Source of the DNA: Kordia sp.
Lineage (GTDB): Bacteria > Bacteroidota > Bacteroidia > Flavobacteriales > Flavobacteriaceae
Assembly: GCF_022447245.1 (NCBI RefSeq)
Contig: NZ_JAKVBC010000030.1
Location: 1-64,000 of the forward strand
Reading direction: 5' to 3'
DNA length: 64,000 nt
Both the position numbers and the translations under genes were made by a program. Shown here one piece after another: positions 44,422 to 55,202 of the stretch. The notes beneath the pieces were generated by a model, which had not been told where the DNA came from, did no database searches, and worked only from the letters and a program-made list of their open reading frames with translations. Each line of letters starts with the position of its first letter. The stretch's first letter is position 1.

Positions 44422-45188
44422 CTAATTTTCGAAAAAAGGATTCTTAAAACTGATCCAATCGGTAGTTGTAGCAGTTTTTCTATCTGAATTTATAGGTGTA
44501 AAACGAACTTTATACATAGTTCCTTTTCGGTTAAAGCTAAACGCCCCAAAACACATGTCGTGGCCAACACTTAATTTGTTTTTATTAGATTGAATATAAA
44601 ATGTTGAGATTGCGTTTGTACTTACGTCTAAAAGTTCGGTTTTATACCAAGTTTGCTGATTCAATGTTGAGTTGATATCAAAAATAGCAAAAACGGCAGG
44701 TCCGCAACCAAATTCTGTGACTTTGGACATGGAGTACTCTATTGCAATGCTTGAAGATGATTCGGAAACATTAGAAGTAGTGTCTGTAATCCAATACAGT
44801 TTTTTCCGTTTATGACTTGTTTGGTGAGTTTTTTAATATCTTTAGTTTTTTGCTCAGTTTGATTCTCATATTTTAAAAAGTACTTTGTATTTGGTTGTAA
44901 TGGATGACTCGGTCTAAAAATAGCTTGCGCTAGATTTTCCTTGCTGTACAACACTTCTTGAAGTTGTAATGCTACAATATCTCCTGATTTACTTTCTTAA
45001 TGTACTTTTCTATGCTGAAAAGAAGAAATTGTTGAAATAGTTCGTCCGCCAGAAGCTTCAATCACAAATATTGCATTTTGACTAATAGCTGTTTCCATTG
45101 GATAAAACCTCATGAGTTCCACACCACATTTAGCATTCACATATTGAAATCCAATACACAGTAATAAGAATGTTAGTAGTTTTTTCAT
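44422..45188 (-). pseudogene. broken secreted protein gene, one stop and one frameshift
   Basis: A signal peptide (LLTFLLLCIGFQYVNAKCGV) starts at ATG 45188. The frame stops at TAA 44997-44999 after SFQHRKVH, continues in the same frame with ESKSGDIVALQLQEVLYSKE, then a T6 run at 44800-44805 drops one base. The following frame continues LYWITDTTSNVSESSSSIAI and MSKVTEFGCGPAVFAIF to the end at 44422. Together about 255 residues. It lies just downstream, on the minus strand, of the divergent barrel pseudogene. I do not recognise the family. Confidence 0.72.
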
Positions 45189-45384
45189 GATATATAAAAT
45201 GGATATAGTTCAAATCTTTAAATAGATTTTAGACTTGTTATGTGTCAATAGGTTTAAGAAGCTGTGTTTTTAGAGTCCATATCATTTTGCGAAAATCGCA
45301 AAAAACAGGCATGTTGTTTGTGGTGATACTAATTGTAAATATCACATTTACAATACTTTTGAGTTAACATTAAAACCGTTTTTT

Positions 45385-46020
45385 ATGAAAAAAATTACCT
45401 TACTCATTCTCATTAGTTTTTTTTGTTTCCAACTTCATTCCCAAAATGATTCAAATGACATAGATACTTATAATCCATTGGATGAATTTGCAATCAGTCT
45501 TGTTGGAGGTGTATTTATGCCACAGGGAGATTTAAGTCAATTTTTTGGAACAGCTACTTTTTTTGATGTAAGTTTAGATTATGGTCTAAAGCGTAAAAAG
45601 TCAATTGGACTCTCGTTACAATTCTTAATTCCCAACCAAAAAGATGATTTTCTTTACAGGCGTGCCATTGATACAATTCAGGTAAAAAGTACCATGATGT
45701 TTAATGTACTTGTAAATTTTAAAAAGAGTCTGGCAACTTCTACTAAAGGACAATTTGATATAAAGCTTGGTGTTGGTGGTTCTATGATCACAACAGATGC
45801 TCGAAATCCGTTCTATTCAGGACAATAAGGAGAGAATAAATATGAAACTGTTACAGCTATTTTATTTGCGCCCGGATTTGAATATAAACATAAGTTTAAT
45901 GAAGATGCGCAATTTATTGTATGGCTTAGTATGCATTATGCTCCTTATAAAGTTGAAGGAGCTGTCAGAGAAAATATTGGAGGCTTGGCATTAGTACCCA
46001 AAATAGCTTATATACTCTAA
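45385..46020 (+). pseudogene. outer-membrane-like protein gene cut by an in-frame TAA
   Basis: A signal peptide (TLLILISFFCFQLHSQ) is followed by FAISLVGGVFMPQGDLSQFF, beta-barrel-like strands, and a stop at 45826-45828 after NPFYSGQ. The same frame then reads GENKYETVTAILFAPGFEYK, HKFNEDAQFIVWLSMHYAP and ends ALVPKIAYIL at TAA 46018-46020. The whole is 211 positions, with one change only. It looks like a small outer-membrane beta-barrel protein and is the first plus-strand gene between two broken minus-strand ones. Confidence 0.7.
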
Positions 46021-46045
46021 GTAAGCTTAAGAGGATTACATAAAA

Positions 46046-46079
46046 AAACGCTCAGAATTTATAACAACTCTGAGCGTTT
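46046..46079. terminator. bidirectional terminator between 45385 gene and the T9SS gene
   Basis: The 11-bp stem AAACGCTCAGA/TCTGAGCGTTT (46046-46056 with 46069-46079) closes a 12-base loop, between convergent genes. Confidence 0.8.
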
Positions 46080-46101
46080 CGTATATATAAAAAATAAATC
46101 T

Positions 46102-47115
46102 TTACTGTTTGATAAATTTCTTTGTTGTAATAGCGCCAATTTCAGTTTCTAGCGTTACAAAATACATTCCTTGTTGTAAATTTACTACAGAAATTTGTGA
46201 AGCAATGTCGTTAGAAGTATACACATTTCTTCCTTGAACATCTACAATAGAAATCGTTTTGATGATTTGTCCATTCTTTGAATCAATTGTTATAAAATCT
46301 TTTGCTGGATTTGGGTACAATTGAAACTGAGAAGCATCAACAGTATTTCTAGAAAGAGTTAAGATTGTATTACGTTCAAATGTTTCTGTTGTTTGGTCAA
46401 TTCCTAAAAATGCAGATACTAAATGTGCGTTTGTATATCTAAAAGCAATATTATCTGCATTGTTGTCATAATAGTAATACGTTATTTGTGTTAACGTTCC
46501 AATATTATTAAAAATAGGAGGAATACTGAAACTCAAACTCTGATCAATACGCAAACGAGTTACAGGTGCAACATAATCATTGGCTACTGCATCTGTTAAG
46601 GTTAATGTTCCATAAGCGTCTACAGTAGCTGTAAGAGTTCCTGTAAACGTTCCGTTAGTTCCCATAAAAGAAAATGTCCCTGCCGCTGTACCAGAATTAT
46701 TAGCACCAAAGTTTAACGGGAACAAACCAATAAAAGCATTTGTAGTGTTGTAGTTTAAGGTAATATCTGCTTGTTCTCCACCTGTAATATATGTTCCAGT
46801 TCCGTCTGTTCTTAAAAGAAAAGTACTTGCTACTGGAGGCATTCCTTGTGTGGTAATAGTTTGTACGTTGGTAGTGCCAGGATAAGTGGTTAACTGTGTA
46901 GCGTCTGGCGCAGCATACGTATCAATGTTTGTCCCTTCTGGAGTTAGCCCATTAAATGTCCAAAAAACATTTGCTCCAGTTGGTGATTGATCCAAAGCAC
47001 CAGAAGCAGCAAGGATGGTAAAATCTGTGCCATCATCACTTTCGTAGGTTGAAATAGTTTGAGAAAATCCTGCAATACTAAAAAGTGATGCAAGTACGAG
47101 TAATTTTGTTTTCAT
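46102..47115 (-). CDS. T9SS type A sorting-domain secreted protein
   Basis: This is a 337-residue protein: signal peptide (LLVLASLFSIAGFSQ), a Thr/Asn/Gly-rich beta region of about 220 residues, and a type A C-terminal sorting domain (FQLYPNPAKDFITIDSKNGQ, ISIVDVQGRNVYTSNDIAS, LQQGMYFVTLETEIGAITTK ending KFIKQ). It is exported by the Por/Spr type IX system and cell-surface attached or released. The passenger resembles no enzyme that I know. A stretch of 376 bases upstream separates it from gyrB (divergent). Confidence 0.88.
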   Translation of the reverse strand: MKTKLLVLASLFSIAGFSQTISTYESDDGTDFTILAASGALDQSPTGANVFWTFNGLTPEGTNIDTYAAPDATQLTTYPGTTNVQTITTQGMPPVASTFLLRTDGTGTYITGGEQADITLNYNTTNAFIGLFPLNFGANNSGTAAGTFSFMGTNGTFTGTLTATVDAYGTLTLTDAVANDYVAPVTRLRIDQSLSFSIPPIFNNIGTLTQITYYYYDNNADNIAFRYTNAHLVSAFLGIDQTTETFERNTILTLSRNTVDASQFQLYPNPAKDFITIDSKNGQIIKTISIVDVQGRNVYTSNDIASQISVVNLQQGMYFVTLETEIGAITTKKFIKQ

Positions 47116-49430
<2,315 letters not shown>

Positions 49431-49454
49431 TACACATACATAATAAAAAAATTG

Positions 49455-49483
49455 AAAATGCCTCTTTTTGAGGTGTTTTTTTT
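49455..49483 (+). terminator. Rho-independent terminator after gyrB
   Basis: The stem AAAATGCCTC/GAGGTGTTTT has two wobble pairs and a TTTTT loop, with a T tract after it. Confidence 0.65.
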
Positions 49484-49508
49484 GCGTTAAGCAGTGTTTT
49501 TAATGTCA

Positions 49509-50245
49509 CTATTCTTTAATAAAACGAGAAATAGTAGCATCTCCGTCTTGATACGTCGTTTTTAAAAAGTAAACTCCAGGTTTTAAAAACGATAAGTCTA
49601 AGAAATTTTGTTGACGTGAAACTTCCGTTTCAAAGATACTAGCGCCTACTATTGAGAGTACATTAATTTTTTCGGTGGAATACCCTTTTAAGTCAAAATG
49701 TAATTTGTTTTTTACAGGATTTGGGTACATCAAAAATCGTTTCTTATCAAATTTCTTTAAAGGAAGGATACAATTTCCATGAACAGCAATGTTTCCTCTG
49801 GTGATGTGATTGTTAACGTCTTCCCATTATTGCCTTCATCCACAATTTCATAATTAAGTGTTCTTGAAGGTTCTGCGTTTCCCAAGATAATTGTAGGTGA
49901 ATATTGACTTTCAAGAAGGCAATTTGGAGAGCAATCTCCTAGCGTTACACTTGGTTGTTGAACTGTAAACGAAGTTGGAGAGATGGCAAGTGGAGGAGCT
50001 AAATCAAAGGCGCTGTTAATGCCGGCTACATTAGCAGTAAAATTATAATTACTAGCATCAGTTACTAAAAATCGAATTCCCGGAATGTACATGGGTAACG
50101 GTGCTTGAGGAACATTAATTGTAGTTCCTTCAATAACCATGTAGTGTAAGAACCACTTGTTTTCATTATTCAGTAAATCTTGTTGTGCAAACCCTAGGTG
50201 AAAGGCGAAAAATATGCAAATTAATAGTGCAATTTTTTATATCAT
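49509..50245 (-). pseudogene. broken T9SS type A sorting-domain protein gene
   Basis: From the ATG at 50245 the frame reads MI then TAA (50237-50239), then KIALLICIFFAFHLGFAQQD, a perfect signal peptide, and DLLNNENKWFLHYMVIEGTT. It runs through a passenger of about 130 residues (VPQAPLPMYIPGIRFLVTDA). It loses frame near 49760-49830; the other frame reads GNIAVHGNCILPLKKF and then the sorting domain FLMYPNPVKNKLHFDLKGYS to KE at 49509. Joined, about 245 residues. Two lesions, one at codon 3 and one indel. It is most likely inactive, unless the stop is read through. Confidence 0.78.
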
Positions 50246-50343
50246 TTTTTTATGGAAAAAAAGTAAAAAAAAGGGGCTATTTCCTGTAAATAGTCTTGGG
50301 TGATTTCATTATTTTTAGCTTAACAAACAAACCTACACTTAAA

Positions 50344-51390
50344 ATGAAAAAAAGAATTACATTACTTCTTGTGCTATGCTTTTCTGCATTGCAAGCCCAA
50401 GAACTAGAGAGTCTATTGTTAGCTGGTGACGATGCTAGTAAATTGACTGAAAACTACATGAATCCATTGATGAAAGGACTGTTGTATAGTATCAATGGAG
50501 GATGGTATACTACTGCAAAAACACATAAAAAATTTGGTTTTGATGTCACAATCTCAGCAAGCGCAAGTTTTGTGCCTACTTCAAGTCAAAGTTTCACATT
50601 TAATCCTGCAGATTATGAATTTTTATTAACTGCAAACGGAGAAACATCGATTCCTGCAGTAATGAGCGAAGATGGTACGCAAACTACGATGGATGTTCGA
50701 ATTCCTATTGATGGCACTAATACATTCAAAGTTGGAAGTTTTGAAATGCCTGGCGGAATAGCAGAAGACTTTCCAATCAACGCGGTTCCAGCACCCATGA
50801 TTCAAGTTGGTGTCGGATTGCCTTCTCGTACCGATATAAAATTGCGATATGTACCTAAATTGAGTTTTGATGACGATGTGGAAGCAGGTCTTTTTGGAAT
50901 AGGATTGCAACACGATATCACACAATATTTAGGCCCAATTGATAAACTGCCTTTGAATGTTTCGGTTTTAGCAGCCTATACACGTTTGAATGCAACCTAT
51001 GCTATCAATGACGACAGTTTTTCAGATAATGTGACTATCCGAAATGGAGAAGCTGATTTTACAATGAGTGCGTGGACAATTCAAGCTTTAGGTTCTTTAG
51101 ATTTTAAAATCATCACATTGTATGGTGGGTTTGGATACAATCAAGGAAAATCTGAGATCAATATCAAAGGTGATTACAATCTTACTTATGATGTGCAAGA
51201 TAGTAGTGGAAATGTAGTGTCAACCATAAATGAAACTATTTCAAATCCAGTGAATCTCGATTTTGAAGCCAATGGAGTCCGAACAACATTAGGAGCGCGA
51301 TTCAATTTGGGGCCTGTAAAAATCTTTGGAGACTACACTTTTCAGAAATTCAATACATTAAGCGCAGGACTCGCTGTAAGTATTCGATAA
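50344..51390 (+). CDS. DUF6588 family beta-barrel protein
   Basis: This protein of about 348 residues has a signal peptide (RITLLLVLCFSALQAQ) followed by LESLLLAGDDASKLTENYMN, PLMKGLLYSINGGWYTTAKT, a typical DUF6588 start, then amphipathic strands ending in ARFNLGPVKIFGDYTF and LAVSIR. The family is an outer-membrane barrel of unknown function. Start: ATG 50344 gives a proper signal peptide; the longer reading from 50296 adds 16 residues that do not belong. Confidence 0.82.
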   Translation: MKKRITLLLVLCFSALQAQELESLLLAGDDASKLTENYMNPLMKGLLYSINGGWYTTAKTHKKFGFDVTISASASFVPTSSQSFTFNPADYEFLLTANGETSIPAVMSEDGTQTTMDVRIPIDGTNTFKVGSFEMPGGIAEDFPINAVPAPMIQVGVGLPSRTDIKLRYVPKLSFDDDVEAGLFGIGLQHDITQYLGPIDKLPLNVSVLAAYTRLNATYAINDDSFSDNVTIRNGEADFTMSAWTIQALGSLDFKIITLYGGFGYNQGKSEINIKGDYNLTYDVQDSSGNVVSTINETISNPVNLDFEANGVRTTLGARFNLGPVKIFGDYTFQKFNTLSAGLAVSIR

Positions 51391-51489
51391 TAGTTTTGAT
51401 GTAAATAATTCAAAATATCATTGTTTTTCAATGTAAAAAATATGACCTTTGCAGCTTTAAAAACAATACATCAAAAAAATTATAAAAAT

Positions 51490-52416
51490 ATGAAAGTTAC
51501 AGTTGTAGGGGCAGGAGCAGTAGGCGCTAGTTGTGCAGAATATATTGCAATTAAAAATTTTGCTTCAGAAGTCGTTTTATTAGATATCAAAGAAGGATTT
51601 GCAGAAGGAAAAGCTATGGATTTAATGCAAACAGCTTCTTTAAATGGTTTTGATACAAAAATCACAGGAAGTACAAGCGACTATTCAAAAACAGCTGGTA
51701 GCGATATTTGTGTAATTACTTCTGGAATTCCACGTAAACCAGGAATGACTCGTGAAGAATTAATCGGAATCAACGCTGGAATTGTAAAATCAGTTTCTGC
51801 TAGCTTAATTGAGCATTCTCCAAATACAATTATCATTGTAGTAAGTAATCCAATGGATACAATGACATACCTAGTTCACAAAACAACTGGATTGCCAAAG
51901 AATAGAATCATCGGAATGGGTGGAGCTTTAGATAGCGCTCGTTTCAAGTACAGATTAGCGGAAGCATTAGAAGCGCCAATTTCTGATGTAGACGGAATGG
52001 TAATTGGTGGACACAGTGATAAAGGTATGGTTCCTTTAACTGCACATGCAACACGTAACAGTATCAAAGTATCTGAGTTCTTATCTGAAGAGCGTTTAAA
52101 CCAAGTAAAAGAAGATACGAAAGTTGGTGGAGCAACATTAACAAAATTATTAGGAACTTCTGCATGGTATGCGCCAGGAGCAGCAGTTTCAGGATTGGTT
52201 CAAGCAATTGCTTGTGATCAAAAGAAAATGTTCCCATGTTCAGCCTTACTTGATGGAGAATACGGATTAAATGATTTATGTATCGGAGTTCCTGTAATCT
52301 TAGGAAGTAACGGAATTGAAAACATCGTAGAAATTGACTTAAGTGATGCAGAAAAAGCACACTTAGCTGCAAGTGCAGAAGGTGTTAAGAAAACAAACGG
52401 ATTATTAGAATTATAA
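51490..52416 (+). CDS. mdh: malate dehydrogenase
   Basis: This is a 308-residue TCA-cycle enzyme, NAD-dependent, of the LDH-like (MDH group with GxGxxG) type: MKVTVVGAGAVGASCAEYIA, catalytic and substrate Arg in GIPRKPGMTREELIGINAGI, Asn of VSNPMDTMTYLV, catalytic His in VIGGHSDKGMVPLTAHATR. Start: ATG 51490 is right before the Rossmann strand. The longer reading (51421) adds 23 unrelated residues. A terminator follows at 52442. Confidence 0.96.
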   Translation: MKVTVVGAGAVGASCAEYIAIKNFASEVVLLDIKEGFAEGKAMDLMQTASLNGFDTKITGSTSDYSKTAGSDICVITSGIPRKPGMTREELIGINAGIVKSVSASLIEHSPNTIIIVVSNPMDTMTYLVHKTTGLPKNRIIGMGGALDSARFKYRLAEALEAPISDVDGMVIGGHSDKGMVPLTAHATRNSIKVSEFLSEERLNQVKEDTKVGGATLTKLLGTSAWYAPGAAVSGLVQAIACDQKKMFPCSALLDGEYGLNDLCIGVPVILGSNGIENIVEIDLSDAEKAHLAASAEGVKKTNGLLEL

Positions 52417-52441
52417 TCTCGTTATTTATAAAAAATACCCT

Positions 52442-52472
52442 AAAACCTCATGGCTAATTGCTTTGAGGTTTT
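52442..52472 (+). terminator. Rho-independent terminator after mdh
   Basis: The stem AAAACCTCA/TGAGGTTTT (52442-52450 with 52464-52472) runs into a T tract. Confidence 0.8.
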
Positions 52473-52551
52473 TTTTATGTCCATAAAATGTAACATATTT
52501 GTACAAATCGATACAAACCTTAATAGTTGTAAATAAACAAAAACTAAAAAC

Positions 52552-53205
52552 ATGAAAAAAATATTCTTATTAACAGCATTGGCATTTAGCGTAATGGTTT
52601 CTGCTCAGAAAAAAATAACAGAAGGAAAAATCATTTCTAAGCAAACAATATCTACAGATAATGAGCAAATGCAAGCGCAGTTGGCTATGATTGGTGATAT
52701 GGAAACAGTAACATTATTCAAAGGTCAAAGCTCAAGATCTGAATTAGATAATCCAATGTCAGGTAAAGTAACAACTGTTATCAACTCTGATACAAAAAAA
52801 ATGTTAGTGCTGATGAGTAATCCTGCATTAGGAAAAATGTATTCTGTGGAAGATATTTCTTTAAGTGAAGAGGATTTAAAAAGTGTAACAGTTACTAAAG
52901 GAAGCGAAACTAAAACGGTTTTAGGATATACGTGCCAGAAATATACAACAAGCATCACAAAAGACGGTGTAAAAGTAGATATGGTATTATATACCACAGA
53001 AGCAATTCCAGTAGTTTCTCAACAAACAACATCTTTAGGAGACAAAATCAAAGGATTTCCTTTATATGCTGAAGTGAAAATGAACCAAATGGGAATTGAC
53101 ATGACGGTAACTACGGTAGTAACGAAGATTGAGCCACAATCAGTTTCTTCTGATTTATTTGATACAACTCCACCAGAAGGATACAAAAACATGAAAGGTC
53201 AATAA
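52552..53205 (+). CDS. secreted protein, DUF4412/GLPGLI-like
   Basis: This is a 217-residue protein with a signal peptide (IFLLTALAFSVMVSAQ). The body is made of beta strands with a central conserved-looking Cys tract (TKTVLGYTCQKYTTSITKD) and VVSQQTTSLGDKIKGFPLYA, GIDMTVTTVVTKIEPQSVSS. Small periplasmic proteins with 'G(Y)xCxxY' patterns occur in the GLPGLI/DUF4412 groups of Bacteroidota. Function unknown. It is 80 bases before the SecD-like lipoprotein gene. Confidence 0.7.
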   Translation: MKKIFLLTALAFSVMVSAQKKITEGKIISKQTISTDNEQMQAQLAMIGDMETVTLFKGQSSRSELDNPMSGKVTTVINSDTKKMLVLMSNPALGKMYSVEDISLSEEDLKSVTVTKGSETKTVLGYTCQKYTTSITKDGVKVDMVLYTTEAIPVVSQQTTSLGDKIKGFPLYAEVKMNQMGIDMTVTTVVTKIEPQSVSSDLFDTTPPEGYKNMKGQ

Positions 53206-53285
53206 AATTTGACACTGCAAAATGTTAAAGGCTAGAATGCTCTATTGTAGCCTTTCTTTTTAAATTCAAAATTAAAAACGATTCC

Positions 53286-54257
53286 ATGTTTAAAAAATAT
53301 TCTATTTTCTCATGCTTACTTTTTTTGGTAGTGATAACTACGGCTTGTGAGACTATTGCTAAGCAGTCTATTTATAGTATTCAATTGCAAATTGAAGAAA
53401 CTAATTTAACACCAGAAGAAAAGACACGTGCTATCAGAAATATAGAAAGACGTTTAGTGTCGGTTGGTGCAGAGAATGTCGCTATTACTGAGGAGGAAGA
53501 TCAAAAAATAACAGTTGAATTTCAAGGAAAAATAAAACCTCAAAAACTACGTAAAAGCTTTACTTTTTCAGGAAAACTAGAGTTTTTTGAAGTGTGTAAA
53601 GAGAAAAATTTACTGTACAAATATCTACGTCAAATAGATGAAACTTTCGAAGAACAAGACAAGCTTCTAACGGAAGTAAAAAATGATAAAGTGGCTATTG
53701 ATAGTACTTTAGGTCTTTCTTTAAATACTATAAATGATGCTGTTTTTGCTACAGTTCCGAAAGAAAATAGAAAAAAAGTAGCTGAAAAATTGTTGCAAAA
53801 AGAACCATTTTCAATAAATGGGTTAGAAAAAAAAATAAAGTTTTTGTTAGGAAAAAGCGACCGTAAAGATCTATATGAATTATATGCTGTATATGTAACT
53901 GCTGAAAATAATGCATCGCTTGATGGGAGTTATGTAACAGATGCTGCTGTAGGATATGATCAACTTGGAAATTGGATCATAAATATACAGATGAATGCAG
54001 ATGGAAGTTATATTTGGGAACAATTGACTGAGGAGGTATATCAAAACAATGGTAATATTGCTGTTGCTGTAGATAATTATGTATACATGGCGCCTTCGGT
54101 TTTTACTGGGCCAATTTCGGGAGGAAAAACGCAGATCTCAGGAAATTTTACCGAAGAAGAAGCGATGGATTTGGCAAACGCATTTCGTGCAGGTTCCATT
54201 CCAAAAATGAAAATTTTGCAAGAAACTATTCTTAAGCGATATTTTCAGAAAAACTAA
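53286..54257 (+). CDS. lipoprotein consisting of a SecD periplasmic (P1) domain
   Basis: This is a 323-residue protein with lipobox (LLFLVVITTAC), then a region resembling the SecD P1 base (TRAIRNIERRLVSVGAENVA) and the P1 head with NGNIAVAVDNYVYMAPSVFT and SGGKTQISGNFTEEEAMDLA. Over residues about 255-306 it is 36 of 52 identical (by eye) to the corresponding part of the SecDF encoded 0.9 kb downstream. There are no SecD or SecF transmembrane segments; the protein ends LQETILKRYFQKN. So it is a lipid-anchored copy of the SecD periplasmic domain, most likely from a partial gene duplication. It may assist or compete with SecDF during export. Confidence 0.8.
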   Translation: MFKKYSIFSCLLFLVVITTACETIAKQSIYSIQLQIEETNLTPEEKTRAIRNIERRLVSVGAENVAITEEEDQKITVEFQGKIKPQKLRKSFTFSGKLEFFEVCKEKNLLYKYLRQIDETFEEQDKLLTEVKNDKVAIDSTLGLSLNTINDAVFATVPKENRKKVAEKLLQKEPFSINGLEKKIKFLLGKSDRKDLYELYAVYVTAENNASLDGSYVTDAAVGYDQLGNWIINIQMNADGSYIWEQLTEEVYQNNGNIAVAVDNYVYMAPSVFTGPISGGKTQISGNFTEEEAMDLANAFRAGSIPKMKILQETILKRYFQKN

Positions 54258-54341
54258 AAATTTCCCGTGTAGAGTGATATAATCCAATTACTTAAAACGA
54301 AATTAATTAAGAAAACACTACGTTAGTCTCCTCTTTATTTT

Positions 54342-54349
54342 TATATTTG
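54342..54349 (+). promoter_or_regulatory. putative -7 promoter box for the 54354 gene
   Basis: TATATTTG fits TANNTTTG but lies only 4 bases from the ATG at 54354. If used, the transcript would start at or just next to the start codon (leaderless). Confidence 0.35.
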
Positions 54350-54353
54350 GTGC

Positions 54354-54983
54354 ATGATTGCAAAAAAGTATTTTAGTGCTTTAATAATCTTCTTAGTCTT
54401 GCTTGGTTATTACCAAGAACAAGCACCTGTCCCTAATCAGGAAATTGAACTTCAATTTTCTCAGAATGAGGTAGTTTCTGAAGAAACGGAAGATGTAATT
54501 CTAGCAATCAAAGAACAATTAGAGTCTTTAGGTGTTACCAACATTCAAGTGCGTCAATTAGCAAATAATACACTTGCTATTGCGTATTATAGTGATGAAA
54601 ATGTTGCAGTGATTAAGGAATTCCTTATCGAAAAAGGATTTGCTTCAAAAAAGTTGCCGAAAACACCAACAGAAGAAACAGGAAGTCATGAAATTTTTGC
54701 CAATGCAGATAGCTACAAGTTAGATATCTACGAATTGCAAACGACTTCTGATTCATATCTAGGGACACACGGAAAATACATTTTAGACTTACAAAAAGAA
54801 TATGATAAATCTCCAACATCGAGTTCATTTGCGAATGCTAATTCCTTTATTACGGGAGATTTTGATGTAAACTCATTAGTGTTAACGTATAGCGAATCTG
54901 ATTATACGGTCACTTTTAAAGAAAATATTTCTTACGAAATTCCTGACGTTCGCGCAGGCCCTTTCACAATTATACTTTCTTAA
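54354..54983 (+). CDS. membrane-anchored protein with a possible SecD-like base fold
   Basis: This is a 209-residue protein with one N-terminal hydrophobic segment (YFSALIIFLVLLGYYQ), no lipobox Cys, then a region (VILAIKEQLESLGVTNIQVR, TLAIAYYSDENVAVIKEF) that resembles in outline the SecD P1 base strand-helix pattern. The second half is Thr/Ser-rich beta (SLVLTYSESDYTVTFKENIS). It sits between the SecD-like lipoprotein and secDF. Relation to SecD is a suspicion from pattern, not identity. Function unknown. Confidence 0.6.
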   Translation: MIAKKYFSALIIFLVLLGYYQEQAPVPNQEIELQFSQNEVVSEETEDVILAIKEQLESLGVTNIQVRQLANNTLAIAYYSDENVAVIKEFLIEKGFASKKLPKTPTEETGSHEIFANADSYKLDIYELQTTSDSYLGTHGKYILDLQKEYDKSPTSSSFANANSFITGDFDVNSLVLTYSESDYTVTFKENISYEIPDVRAGPFTIILS

Positions 54984-55160
54984 GTTTTAAAAATTATCAT
55001 TGATTTTACTTTTTAAAGTGTATCTCACCACAATGCATGCTAAAAACTATCAACATAGTCTATAAGCATGTCAAATAGTGTTTTTGATGATGAATCAAAG
55101 AGCACTTAAAATCACAATCAAATCACAAAAAAAATAATTGTCAAATGTGACGGTAAATGA

Positions 55161-55168
55161 TATATTTG
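55161..55168 (+). promoter_or_regulatory. putative -7 promoter box for secDF
   Basis: TATATTTG fits TANNTTTG, 34 bases before the ATG, with an ATTG at 55137-55140 about 20 bases upstream that could be a degenerate -33 element. Confidence 0.45.
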
Positions 55169-55202
55169 CCCGTTTAAAAAATTTGACCAAAAAAACTGAA
55201 TA

